Shown piece by piece: positions 1-5,072 of a stretch of DNA of 5,158 bases. Position 1 is the stretch's first letter. Each line of letters starts with the position of its first letter. The stretch is from Candidatus Methanophagales archaeon. Its GTDB lineage: Archaea; Halobacteriota; Syntropharchaeia; Alkanophagales; Methanospirareceae. Both the position numbers and the translations under genes were made by a program. The DNA lies in NCBI GenBank assembly GCA_021161765.1, contig JAGGZZ010000240.1, positions 1 through 5,158 of the forward strand. Direction: 5' to 3'. Below the pieces are notes generated by a model, which saw nothing but the letters and a program-made list of their open reading frames with translations, did not search any database and was not told the DNA's origin.

Positions 1-86
1 GTATCATATTCCTTCTTCATACACCCAGCAATAAGTGCCGCTGCCAACAGCACTAACACAGTCACTATAAGTAACTTTTTATCCAT
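1..86 (-). CDS. N-terminus of a predicted lipoprotein (partial, runs off left edge)
   Basis: The minus strand opens with ATG at 86-84 and stays open to the window edge for 28 codons. The protein begins MDKKLLIVTVLVLL and continues AAALIAGC: two lysines, a hydrophobic core of about 16 residues, then a lipobox (LIAGC) with the cysteine at residue 22, followed by charged residues MKKEYD. This is a type II (lipoprotein) signal peptide, so the mature protein is probably lipid-anchored outside the membrane, for example as a substrate-binding protein. The function cannot be told because the rest lies outside the window. GGAG followed by 9 bases before the ATG is a modest ribosome binding site. In the same frame a stop occurs about 14 codons upstream, so the start is well bounded. 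The start overlaps the end of a short leader ORF (79-144), which may couple their translation. Confidence 0.7.
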   Translation of the reverse strand, partial: MDKKLLIVTVLVLLAAALIAGCMKKEYD

Positions 87-144
87 CTTTTCCCACTCCG
101 AAAACCACAATCGCGCCCCAAAACTTCACGCCTCCTTTCACCAT
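79..144 (-). CDS. 21-codon leader ORF overlapping the lipoprotein start
   Basis: ATG at 144-142 is preceded by GGAGGT (158-153) with 8-base spacing, the best-looking ribosome binding site in this part of the window. The ORF starts MVKGGVKFWGAIVVFG and ends GKDG, stopping with TAA at 81-79, so its last codons overlap the lipoprotein ATG at 86-84 in another frame. Three readings are possible. It may be a translated leader whose termination re-initiates ribosomes on the lipoprotein. It may be the original N-terminus of the lipoprotein gene separated by a frameshift. Or it may be a chance ORF next to a chance Shine-Dalgarno sequence. No family is recognised. Confidence 0.35.
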   Translation of the reverse strand: MVKGGVKFWGAIVVFGVGKDG

Positions 145-209
145 CTGAATATACCTCCTCCATGATAGAAAGAAGGAAATTTGCATAGATATGATTTTTG
201 GTTTTTTTA

Positions 210-234
210 TTTTATGTATGTTTTTTTATGTATG
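210..234. repeat. Two-copy direct repeat, AT-rich, upstream of the leader ORF
   Basis: TTTTATGTATG occurs at 210-220 and again at 224-234, a 14-base period. On the minus strand this gives ACATACATAAAATA-like sequence about 65-90 bases before the leader ORF start. That is a reasonable distance for an archaeal promoter with a short leader, but no consensus TATA box stands out. Confidence 0.4.
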
Positions 235-276
235 CTCAAATTGTTTCCGAGAGGGTAGGTCAAGAGTTCATCTCAA

Positions 277-371
277 CGCCGTCTCGGCGCAATAAACTTT
301 AAAAAGTTTGATTGGTAAAGCTTTCTTTTAAGCCCTTACAGGGCTTGCGGGGGCGTGGGGCAGAGCCCCAC
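277..371. repeat. Cluster of tight hairpins (possible dispersed palindromic element)
   Basis: Perfect inverted repeats with very short loops follow one another. CGCCG/CGGCG (277-289) has a 3-base loop. AAACTTT/AAAGTTT (294-309) has a 2-base loop. AAGCCCT/AGGGCTT (330-346) has a 3-base loop. GTGGGGC/GCCCCAC (355-371) has a 3-base loop. A GC-rich run (GCGGGGGCG) joins the last two. The block is far more GC-rich than its surroundings. No ORF crosses it sensibly. Such blocks are usually multicopy intergenic elements, structured RNAs or ends of single-strand transposons; which applies cannot be decided here. Confidence 0.6.
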
Positions 372-469
372 AGTTTAGAAATTAGAGTTTAGGATTTTCC
401 ACCGTTTATTGAGCAAGTTCAAATTTTCGATTCATTCTTGGATAATTAGACTTTGAGGGAAAACTTCAC

Positions 470-513
470 AAAAAACGGGGAAAAAAAGGAAAAAAAGGTT
501 TTTTGAGGTTTTT
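470..513 (-). terminator. Minus-strand T-tract terminator candidate
   Basis: Read on the minus strand this is a series of T runs (complement of A runs at 470-475, 481-487 and 490-496) just after the stop of the small ORF at 514-579. Archaeal termination commonly needs only T-rich stretches of this kind. A weak 6-bp hairpin (507-523) lies at its upstream edge. Confidence 0.45.
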
Positions 514-579
514 TTAGAAAACCAGGATTTTGTCTGCGCTAAGTGCTGCTTCCACTGCGTCCGGGATTTTCACGGGCAT
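514..579 (-). CDS. 21-residue small ORF or relic of a larger gene, with complete expression signals
   Basis: The ORF starts MPVKIPDAVEAALS and ends ADKILVF before TAA at 516-514. GGAG (591-588) lies 8 bases before the ATG and a TTTATATA box lies at 632-625, so promoter, leader and ribosome binding site are all present. A T-rich terminator follows. The N-terminus resembles the beginning of FMN-binding pyridoxamine 5'-phosphate oxidase-like proteins (V-K-[IL]-P-x-x-V-x-x-A-L, then a strand), in which case it would be the first strand-forming segment of a gene that has lost the rest. That resemblance is from memory of family style and weak over so few residues. It could equally be a true microprotein. 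Upstream the frame stays open for only 10 more codons to a TAG. Confidence 0.4.
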   Translation of the reverse strand: MPVKIPDAVEAALSADKILVF

Positions 580-624
580 AATGAAATCTCCGATATTTAA
601 GCAGTTTTTCTATCTTTTTTATTG

Positions 625-632
625 TATATAAA
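625..632 (-). promoter_or_regulatory. TATA box for the 514-579 ORF
   Basis: The minus strand reads TTTATATA, matching the archaeal TATA consensus. Transcription would start about 26 bases downstream, near 602, giving a leader of roughly 23 bases that contains the GGAG at 591-588. It lies between the inverted-repeat element (654-742) and the small ORF. Confidence 0.55.
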
Positions 633-653
633 CTATAGCTTCCTTCTATTTAA

Positions 654-742
654 GACACAGATTTACACTGATTTACGCAGATTTATTTTAGTTTAACCGT
701 GTTGATTCTTATCATCTGTGTTAATCTGCGTTAATCTGTGTC
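654..742. repeat. Inverted-repeat element of 10-base AGATT units
   Basis: The left arm (654-682) and the right arm (714-742) are inverted copies, matching at 24 of 29 positions with about 31 bases between. Each arm is itself a tandem of 10-base units: ACACAGATTT, ACACTGATTT, ACGCAGATTT on the left, and TTAATCTGCG, TTAATCTGTG on the right. Related units occur at 3192-3212, 3290-3322, 3389-3414 and 5043-5061, so this is one member of a dispersed family. No transposase is present. It lies directly downstream of the shortened PIN-like gene. Confidence 0.75.
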
Positions 743-778
743 CACAATTTATTTTTTCTTGTCGCTGGCATTCATCAC

Positions 779-949
779 TTATCCCTTTATCCTCTCGACA
801 CACGCACCAGAATCGAACATAATCTCAATCTTCTTCATATCCGCCAAATCCAGCAGATATGATGCCACCGGATCTTGTACTAAAGCAATGCTTTCCAGCC
901 AATTGGTCTCAGCTATCAGCAGAACTTTTTCGCCTTCTCTTTTCCTCAT
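779..949 (-). pseudogene. Shortened PIN-domain-like toxin, probable remnant
   Basis: The frame starts at ATG 949-947, inside the last codons of the antitoxin (41-base overlap), the usual layout of type II toxin-antitoxin pairs. It encodes 56 residues. After a charged start, residues 9-17 read VLLIAETNW, a beta strand followed by the E-T-N signature where PIN ribonucleases place their first metal-binding acid (here E14). Then come SIALVQDPVASYLLDLAD, an alpha-helical stretch, and KKIEIMF, fitting the second strand. Full PIN toxins run to about 120-140 residues and carry further acidic residues toward the C-terminus. Here the frame ends with DSGACVERIKG and TAA at 781-779, and an inverted-repeat element starts 37 bases further on. 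I infer a truncated, inactive nuclease. If the assignment to PIN is wrong, it is a small protein of unknown function coupled to the antitoxin-like gene. Confidence 0.55.
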
Positions 950-1061
950 ACTCTGCTACCGCTTCTGGAACTATATCCCGAAGAGCATCACTAACTCTTC
1001 TAACTTTTGGATTCTTTAAAGCCTCTTCCAGCATTTCTTCTTCTGTAAGTTTTTTAGCCAT
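909..1061 (-). CDS. Small antitoxin-like protein, partner of the PIN-like gene
   Basis: ATG at 1061-1059 has an ideal ribosome binding site: GGAGGT (1073-1068) 6 bases upstream. The 50-residue product begins MAKKLTEEEMLEEALKNPK, continues VRRVSDALRDIVPEAVAEY and ends in a basic tail EEKRRRKSSADS. It is hydrophilic, helical and highly charged, as expected for a type II antitoxin that binds its toxin and its own promoter, although no DNA-binding fold is evident by eye. The downstream gene begins inside its last 14 codons in another frame, so the two are translationally coupled. An intact antitoxin next to a truncated toxin is a common end-stage of decaying modules. It is missed by simple length cut-offs; longer plus-strand frames over it are its shadows. 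Confidence 0.7.
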   Translation of the reverse strand: MAKKLTEEEMLEEALKNPKVRRVSDALRDIVPEAVAEYEEKRRRKSSADS

Positions 1062-1220
1062 TTTTCTACCTCCTATAAAAGTTGTATTTTTTATGACTGT
1101 TATAATGACTTATATCTACATAAATACATTTTATATTGCTGTTGAAGAAAAACAAGAGCACAAACCACCAAAATATCCTAATTTTTATTTGCTGATATTC
1201 ATACTTTAACAGAGGAAAAC
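1062..1220. promoter_or_regulatory. Divergent promoter region between antitoxin and lysA
   Basis: This AT-rich intergenic region must serve the antitoxin on the minus strand and lysA on the plus strand. TTTTATAT at 1129-1136 reads as a TATA box on the plus strand, which would give lysA a leader of roughly 60 bases. The T-rich segment at about 1182-1190 (ATTTTTATTTG) is an alternative that would give a very short leader. For the minus strand, AT-rich boxes at about 1104-1137 are suitably placed. lysA has GAGG 5 bases before its ATG. I cannot choose between the boxes by eye. Confidence 0.4.
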
Positions 1221-2507
1221 ATGGCAAAAGAAGCGAATAAACATCTGCTCTTCGGAGGTGTGGACGTAGTAGAACTGGCGGAGAGATATGGCACGCCGCT
1301 ATATGTAACCGATGAGAATAAGCTGAGAAACAATTTCAAGGGATATAAAAACGCTTTTGAAACGACTAACATAGATACGGACATATATTACGCGGTAAAA
1401 GCGAACGGAAATCAGGCATTGCTGAAAATATTAGCGAGTGAAGGTGCGGGTGCTGACGTGTTCTCTGCCGGTGAACTTGAGCTTACGAAGCTGGCAGGCA
1501 TACCAGCAGAAAAGATATTGTTCAACGGGAACTCGAAAAGCGATGATGACCTAAGAACGGCGGTGGAATCGGGTGTACGCGTATCCGTGGATTCCGTTGA
1601 CGAATTGCGAGCTTTATCGGCGGTAGCAACCGAGCTGAGAAGAGAAGTGGAAATAGCGATACGCGTGAACCCTGACGTGTCGCCGGGCGTACACGCGAAA
1701 ATCGCAACGGGTTTGAAAGAGTCGAAATTTGGCATTCCTTTTCACGATGTGATTCCCGTGTGTGAAGAAGCAGAAAAGCTGCCGAATATCCTACTTGCTG
1801 GTTTGCACTGTCATATAGGTTCGCAAATTCTGGACATAAGCGTGTTCGGTGAAGCGACGGAGAAGATGATGGCTCTTGTCGAGAGGGTGTATGAACGAGG
1901 CATGAAAATAAAACTCAAATTTGTTGACCTCGGCGGAGGGCTTGGAATAGGCTATCGGCAGGCGGAAAAAGCGACAGCACCCACGCCAAAAGACCTTGCA
2001 GAAATGATATTGCCCGTTTTTGAAAAGAAAATGCAGGAATTGGGCATATCCTTGAAACTCGTGCTTGAGCCCGGCAGGTCTATTGTGGGTGCAAGTACAA
2101 TACTGCTGAGCCGCGTAAACGCAGTTAAGCGAGCGTATAAAAATTTCGTGGCGATAGATGCCGGATTTAATCTGCTGATAAGACCCGTGATGTATGATGC
2201 GTATCACGAGGTGGTGGTGGCGAACAAGGTAAATGAGCGTGCTTCGGAGTTGTATACCGTTGTTGGGAATGTATGCGAATCAGGAGACATAATGGCGAAG
2301 GATAGAATGCTTCCTAAAGTGGAGAGGGGCGATTTAGTGGCAATATTGGATACGGGAGCTTATGGATTCTCGATGAGTTCGCAGTATAACGGACGACCGA
2401 GATGTGCGGAAGTGTTGGTTTGTGATGGAAAAGCGGATTTAATAAGGTCGAGGGAAAGCATTGAAGATTTGATACGGAATCAGGAAATACCGGCGAGGTT
2501 TATTTAG
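1221..2507 (+). CDS. lysA: Diaminopimelate decarboxylase
   Basis: This enzyme removes CO2 from meso-diaminopimelate to give L-lysine, the last step of the DAP pathway, in the cytosol using PLP. At 428 residues it is full length. The N-terminal alanine-racemase-type barrel contains YAVKAN with the PLP lysine at K60, the HCHIGSQ motif at 196-202, the phosphate-binding glycine loop DLGGGLGIGY (236-245) and EPGRSIVG (283-290). The C-terminal beta domain carries IRPVMYDAYHE (320-330), CESGD (352-356), which supplies the active-site cysteine across the dimer interface, and GAYGFSMSSQYN (379-390) with the tyrosine near the cofactor. This combination separates it from ornithine/arginine decarboxylases of the same fold. 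The ATG at 1221 follows AGAGGAAAAC, a usable ribosome binding site. It appears to be transcribed alone. Its TAG stop is the first unit of an octamer repeat that continues downstream. Confidence 0.97.
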   Translation: MAKEANKHLLFGGVDVVELAERYGTPLYVTDENKLRNNFKGYKNAFETTNIDTDIYYAVKANGNQALLKILASEGAGADVFSAGELELTKLAGIPAEKILFNGNSKSDDDLRTAVESGVRVSVDSVDELRALSAVATELRREVEIAIRVNPDVSPGVHAKIATGLKESKFGIPFHDVIPVCEEAEKLPNILLAGLHCHIGSQILDISVFGEATEKMMALVERVYERGMKIKLKFVDLGGGLGIGYRQAEKATAPTPKDLAEMILPVFEKKMQELGISLKLVLEPGRSIVGASTILLSRVNAVKRAYKNFVAIDAGFNLLIRPVMYDAYHEVVVANKVNERASELYTVVGNVCESGDIMAKDRMLPKVERGDLVAILDTGAYGFSMSSQYNGRPRCAEVLVCDGKADLIRSRESIEDLIRNQEIPARFI

Positions 2508-2566
2508 AGGTTTAGCGGTTTAGAGGCTTGGATTATTAGCGGTTTAGCGTGTTGGTGGTTTAGAAT
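2503..2566 (+). repeat. TTTAGCGG octamer array beginning at the lysA stop codon
   Basis: Eight units in strict 8-base register start at 2503, 2511, 2519, 2527, 2535, 2543, 2551 and 2559. Five begin exactly TTTAG; those at 2527, 2535 and 2551 are degenerate (CTTGG, ATTAG, GTTGG). The first TTTAG contains the lysA stop codon TAG. A matching array in inverted orientation lies at 2699-2738, at the end of ribH. Confidence 0.75.
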
Positions 2567-2678
2567 TTATTTTTGAGTAGAAGGAGGACAGCATTTTTGA
2601 AAGTTCTTCTACTTTTGAAGATAAATTATCGAAGTTGTCTTCGTGAATAAAACTCTTCATCGAATCCTTCTTTTTCAT
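2544..2678 (-). CDS. 44-residue coiled-coil small ORF downstream of ribH
   Basis: The minus strand has ATG at 2678-2676, 47 bases after the ribH stop, and runs 44 codons to TAA at 2546-2544. The protein starts MKKKDSMKSFIHEDNFDN, continues LSSKVEELSKMLSSFYSKIN and ends SKPPTR. Residues F16, L19, V23, L26, L30, F33 and I37 are spaced 3-4-3-4-3-4, a clean heptad pattern, with polar residues between them. That is what a short amphipathic coiled coil looks like and not what random translation gives. The ribosome binding site is poor (GGCGG close to the ATG); translation could depend on ribosomes leaving ribH. A second ATG at codon 7 is possible. Its stop lies in the octamer array of lysA. No family is recognised; function unknown. 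A hairpin-forming inverted repeat (2576-2583 with 2606-2613) lies within it, so a conserved RNA element is the alternative. Confidence 0.5.
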   Translation of the reverse strand: MKKKDSMKSFIHEDNFDNLSSKVEELSKMLSSFYSKINSKPPTR

Positions 2679-2698
2679 TTCCGCCGCTTAATCTTTCG

Positions 2699-2738
2699 CT
2701 GCTAAACCGCTGAACCGCTAAACCGCTAAACCGCTAAA
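2699..2738 (-). repeat. TTTAGCGG octamer array beginning inside the ribH 3' end
   Basis: On the minus strand five units in strict 8-base register read TTTAGCGG three times, then TTCAGCGG and TTTAGCAG. The first unit encodes most of the last three RibH residues (LAV) and the second contains its TAG stop (2728-2726). It is the inverted counterpart of the array at 2503-2566: CGCTAAACCGCT at 2716-2727 is a perfect complement of 2538-2549. Confidence 0.8.
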
Positions 2739-3166
2739 CGCTTCACCATCTTTACCGCGGCTTCTACCGCTCTTTTTGCATAATCTATTCGCTCCTGCGC
2801 TTCTAATCTCGTCATCCCCGGTCCTGAGACGCCCAGAGTCACCGGCTTTCCGTACTCCAGCGAAAGGTCCATTATCTTCCTCGTGAGCTGCGATGCTATC
2901 ATTTCGTCATGTTCGGTCGTTCCTTCTATTATGCAACCCAGTGTAACCACGGCATCTACTTCTTTCTCTTTATCGTTCTCAGTTACCATCTTTTTCACTG
3001 CCAGAGGCATGTCAAAGGTTCCCGGTGTATATACGGTGCGAGTGACTTTCGCACCGAGGAATGCCGCATGTTCTCTCCCCAGTATCTCCATCTGATGGGT
3101 GATGTCGCGATGAAACTCAGAAACGACAAAACCCAGTTTTATTTCTTCCAAATCTTCTTTTTCCAT
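2726..3166 (-). CDS. ribH: 6,7-dimethyl-8-ribityllumazine synthase
   Basis: This enzyme condenses 5-amino-6-ribitylamino-uracil with 3,4-dihydroxy-2-butanone 4-phosphate to make lumazine, the penultimate step of riboflavin synthesis; it normally assembles into pentamers or 60-mer capsids in the cytosol. The 146 residues match the family's usual length. Visible motifs are FVVSEFHRDIT (13-23), which contributes the aromatic/ribityl site, PGTFDMPLAVKK (48-59), which binds the phosphate partner, and VTLGCIIEGTTEHDEMIA (74-91) with the catalytic histidine H86. LGVSGPGMTRLEAQERIDYA (111-130) is typical of the methanogen form, as is AVEAAVKMVKRL at the end. The start is supported by AGGAGAGGGGG just before the ATG. 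The last three residues and the stop come from an octamer repeat array. No other riboflavin gene is in the window. A 255-base repeat-rich gap separates it from pheS upstream. Confidence 0.96.
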   Translation of the reverse strand: MEKEDLEEIKLGFVVSEFHRDITHQMEILGREHAAFLGAKVTRTVYTPGTFDMPLAVKKMVTENDKEKEVDAVVTLGCIIEGTTEHDEMIASQLTRKIMDLSLEYGKPVTLGVSGPGMTRLEAQERIDYAKRAVEAAVKMVKRLAV

Positions 3167-3191
3167 TTTCCCCCTCTCCTTTTATAACCCT

Positions 3192-3409
3192 CCAGATTGC
3201 ACGGATTTTCACAGATTATTTATTTTGTATTTATTGTTGTTGTAAATAAAGTATAATATAGTCATTCCAGTAATAAATTGCAAATAATGAACCACGAGAT
3301 TCCACACGATTAACACAAGAAGTACGGGTTAACAGGGGGTAAAATCGTCAATGGAACACTGAAAACTAAAATCCATTATTCTTCTCTCGTGATAATCTGT
3401 GTAATCTGG
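3192..3409. repeat. Inverted repeat flanking the ribH-pheS gap (AGATT family)
   Basis: The arm at 3192-3212 (CCAGATTGCACGGATTTT and on) is an inverted copy of 3389-3409, with 18 of 21 positions matching. The two arms nearly span the whole intergenic region, about 176 bases apart, like a miniature non-autonomous element. No ORF with good signals lies between them. The AT-rich core (about 3213-3260 on the minus strand) must contain the ribH promoter if ribH is not read through from pheS; ATACTTTATTTAC near 3240-3252 is one possible box. Confidence 0.6.
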
Positions 3410-3414
3410 TGGTT
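3290..3414. repeat. Nested inverted repeat of the same family
   Basis: AACCACGAGATT at 3290-3301 is an inverted near-copy of 3403-3414 (11 of 12 match). The similarity continues inward, with a single-base gap, to AAGAAG near 3322 and its complement near 3382. It reuses the right arm of the larger 3192-3409 repeat, so three related copies sit in this one gap: one facing left to right at each of 3192 and 3290, and one inverted ending at 3414. Confidence 0.55.
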
Positions 3415-3421
3415 AATTTGG

Positions 3422-4990
3422 TTACCGAAAACTGCGTGCATTTCTCAACCAGTCTATATCCGGCTGATACAAATCTCGTATGTCCGTCAGCCCTAAACTA
3501 ATCATCGCGAGCCGCCCAATGCCGAGTCCCCACGCTAAAACGGGATAGTCCACACCCACGGGATTCGTTACCTCTTCGCGGAATATCCCGGCACCGCCTA
3601 ATTCTATCCAGCCTCGCTCTGCCATATACACTTCTACTTCTACTGAAGGCTCGGTATAAGGGAAATAACCAGGGCGGAATCGTATCGAAGGAAAACCCAT
3701 CTTATTGTAAAACGTTGCGAGACAGCCCAGCAAGTTGCTGAACGTTACTCCTTTGTCCATGACAATCCCTTCTAACTGGTCGAACTCCGGAATATGCGTT
3801 GGGTCAATCGTCTCACGGCGATAAACGCGGTCAATGCAAAAGACCTTCACTGGCGGCTCGGGATGCGATGCCAGATAGCTCAAGGTAACGGCAGTTGTAT
3901 GCGTCCTCAGCAGCAGCTCTTCGCCTAACTCCCTTTTCCATTCTCCACCCCAACCGGTAGAATTTAACGAACCGCCATGCTCATGCATCTGTTTTACCTT
4001 TTCTATCAGGTCATCACTCGCTTCTATCCGCTTTCTCGCTGCCAGATAGAACGTATCCTGCATCTCTCGTGCTGGATGGTCCTGCGGCACGAACAGCGCA
4101 TCGAAATTCCAAAATGCGCTCTGAACAGCTTCTCCTTTTATTTCTACAAAACCCATCTCCGTGAATATTCGCCTCATACGGTCTAAAAGCCGCTGATATG
4201 GGTGTATCTTTGCAGGGAAAACTTCCTTTGATGCTAAATTCACGTCGTATCGCTTGAACTTACGACCTTTCCACGACCCTGTTCTCAGTAGTTCGGGTGT
4301 GAGCTGCGCTATTTCGTCTTCCACTGAAATACCGCGGCGAGACAAAATTTCTTCTTCCCCCGCCTCGCTAATTGCTATTTCTCGTTCTACACGTGAGTAT
4401 GAATCCACTAAATTCCTTGAACTCAACTGACTCAAAAACCCGTTTAGTTCCTCCTCTGTTAGTAAAATCCCCGAATTTTTTATTCTATCTGCCAATGTTC
4501 CCCGCTCCGTTGCCCCGCCGCTAACAAAATTCAGTATTTCCTCATCAATGCCGGAAAGCGACTCTTCCAGGACTATTGTCGGTATTAAATATCTTTCCTC
4601 TCCTCTTTTCTCTATCCTCGCCCAGTTCTTTTTCAGGAGCCAGTTTATTGCTATCTTTACTTCGTCACCAAAGGCATCCCTTAATTCTTCAACGGTCGCT
4701 CCATTTCGGTCTATCAAAAAGTACAGCGCCCTTCGCTCTGGCAGTCCATCCTCTGCGTATGCTCTGCCTTCCTCCGTCAACCGATAATAAACCTTCTTTT
4801 CCTCTTCTATTTCGCATAATCCCTGCTTAGCGAGCATAAAAGCAGTTTGCATCACTGCATCTTCATTTATACCTGTTTTCGCTGATAGGGTTCTTTGATT
4901 CCACTTGCCACCCTCCTCTTCGAGAGCCAACAAAACTCTCGCTTCGGTTGCCGCTAGTTCTGTGGTTGCTATGTTTTCTTTCCCTGTCAT
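3422..4990 (-). CDS. pheS: Phenylalanyl-tRNA synthetase alpha subunit
   Basis: With PheT it forms the (alpha-beta)2 enzyme that attaches phenylalanine to tRNA-Phe; this subunit holds the class II active site. With the start used here it has 522 residues. Residues about 1-230 are winged-helix-like modules (TEARVLLALEEEGG at 15-28), as in archaeal and eukaryotic PheS. Class II motif 1 is HPYQRLLDRMRRIFTEMGF (263-281). AFWNFDALFVPQDHPAREMQDT (from 292) and LRTHTTAVTLSYL (361-373) precede motif 2, FCIDRVYRRETIDPTHIPEF (384-403). FRPGYFPYTEPSVEVEVY (438-455) lines the amino acid pocket. Motif 3 is AWGLGIGRLAMISLGL (486-501). The frame remains open upstream to ATG 5041 and GTG 5047. I prefer ATG 4990 because AAGGGA precedes it and the extra codons are AT-rich and resemble leader sequence, but the TATA position also allows 5041. 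pheT is not in the window. Confidence 0.95.
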   Translation of the reverse strand: MTGKENIATTELAATEARVLLALEEEGGKWNQRTLSAKTGINEDAVMQTAFMLAKQGLCEIEEEKKVYYRLTEEGRAYAEDGLPERRALYFLIDRNGATVEELRDAFGDEVKIAINWLLKKNWARIEKRGEERYLIPTIVLEESLSGIDEEILNFVSGGATERGTLADRIKNSGILLTEEELNGFLSQLSSRNLVDSYSRVEREIAISEAGEEEILSRRGISVEDEIAQLTPELLRTGSWKGRKFKRYDVNLASKEVFPAKIHPYQRLLDRMRRIFTEMGFVEIKGEAVQSAFWNFDALFVPQDHPAREMQDTFYLAARKRIEASDDLIEKVKQMHEHGGSLNSTGWGGEWKRELGEELLLRTHTTAVTLSYLASHPEPPVKVFCIDRVYRRETIDPTHIPEFDQLEGIVMDKGVTFSNLLGCLATFYNKMGFPSIRFRPGYFPYTEPSVEVEVYMAERGWIELGGAGIFREEVTNPVGVDYPVLAWGLGIGRLAMISLGLTDIRDLYQPDIDWLRNARSFR

Positions 4991-5042
4991 GGTTCCCTTA
5001 GCATAATATTTATCAAATAACATATCAAATAAATATCCCATA

Positions 5043-5061
5043 GACACAGATTAGCACAGAT
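5043..5061. repeat. AGATT-family repeat copy between the pheS TATA box and pheS
   Basis: GACACAGATTAGCACAGAT is the same unit as the left arm at 654-682 (GACACAGATTTACACTGAT), matching closely. It ends right at the upstream-most possible start codons of pheS, and the predicted transcription start falls within it. It is a single arm here; no inverted partner is visible before the window ends. Confidence 0.65.
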
Positions 5062-5072
5062 AAAAAATTGCA

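Larger units (their letters stand above)
159..513. other. Gene-free stretch with repeats and hairpins
   Basis: I see no convincing coding region here on either strand. It holds an AT-rich zone with a 14-base direct repeat (about 210-234), which could carry the promoter of the leader ORF and lipoprotein. It also holds a run of tight hairpins (277-371), an unremarkable segment (372-469) and T-rich tracts read on the minus strand (470-513). Confidence 0.6.

Noticed and set aside
738..1209. Two overlapping plus-strand frames of 93 and 116 codons
   Set aside because: They lie opposite the antitoxin and PIN-like frames, which have ideal start signals and sensible protein composition. The plus-strand products are serine/phenylalanine-rich, low-quality translations.
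1199..2207. Minus-strand frames inside lysA
   Set aside because: They are antisense shadows of a clearly conserved full-length gene, without start signals or recognisable domains.
2581..2648. AAGGAGG followed by a TTG-started 17-codon frame on the plus strand
   Set aside because: The Shine-Dalgarno match is good, but the start is TTG, the peptide is very short, and the AAGGAGG is the complement of serine codons in the 44-codon minus-strand frame.
2503..2738. The two octamer arrays as a CRISPR or telomere-like array
   Set aside because: Units are 8 bases without spacers, and the arrays are short and tied to gene ends, so neither interpretation fits.
2883..3187. Plus-strand frames over ribH
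   Set aside because: They are shadows of ribH, whose motifs are unmistakable on the minus strand.
3328..3376. 15-codon minus-strand ATG frame between the repeat arms
   Set aside because: Too short, without a clear ribosome binding site or family likeness.
3977..4830. Plus-strand frames inside pheS
   Set aside because: Antisense shadows with leucine/serine-rich content and no supporting signals.
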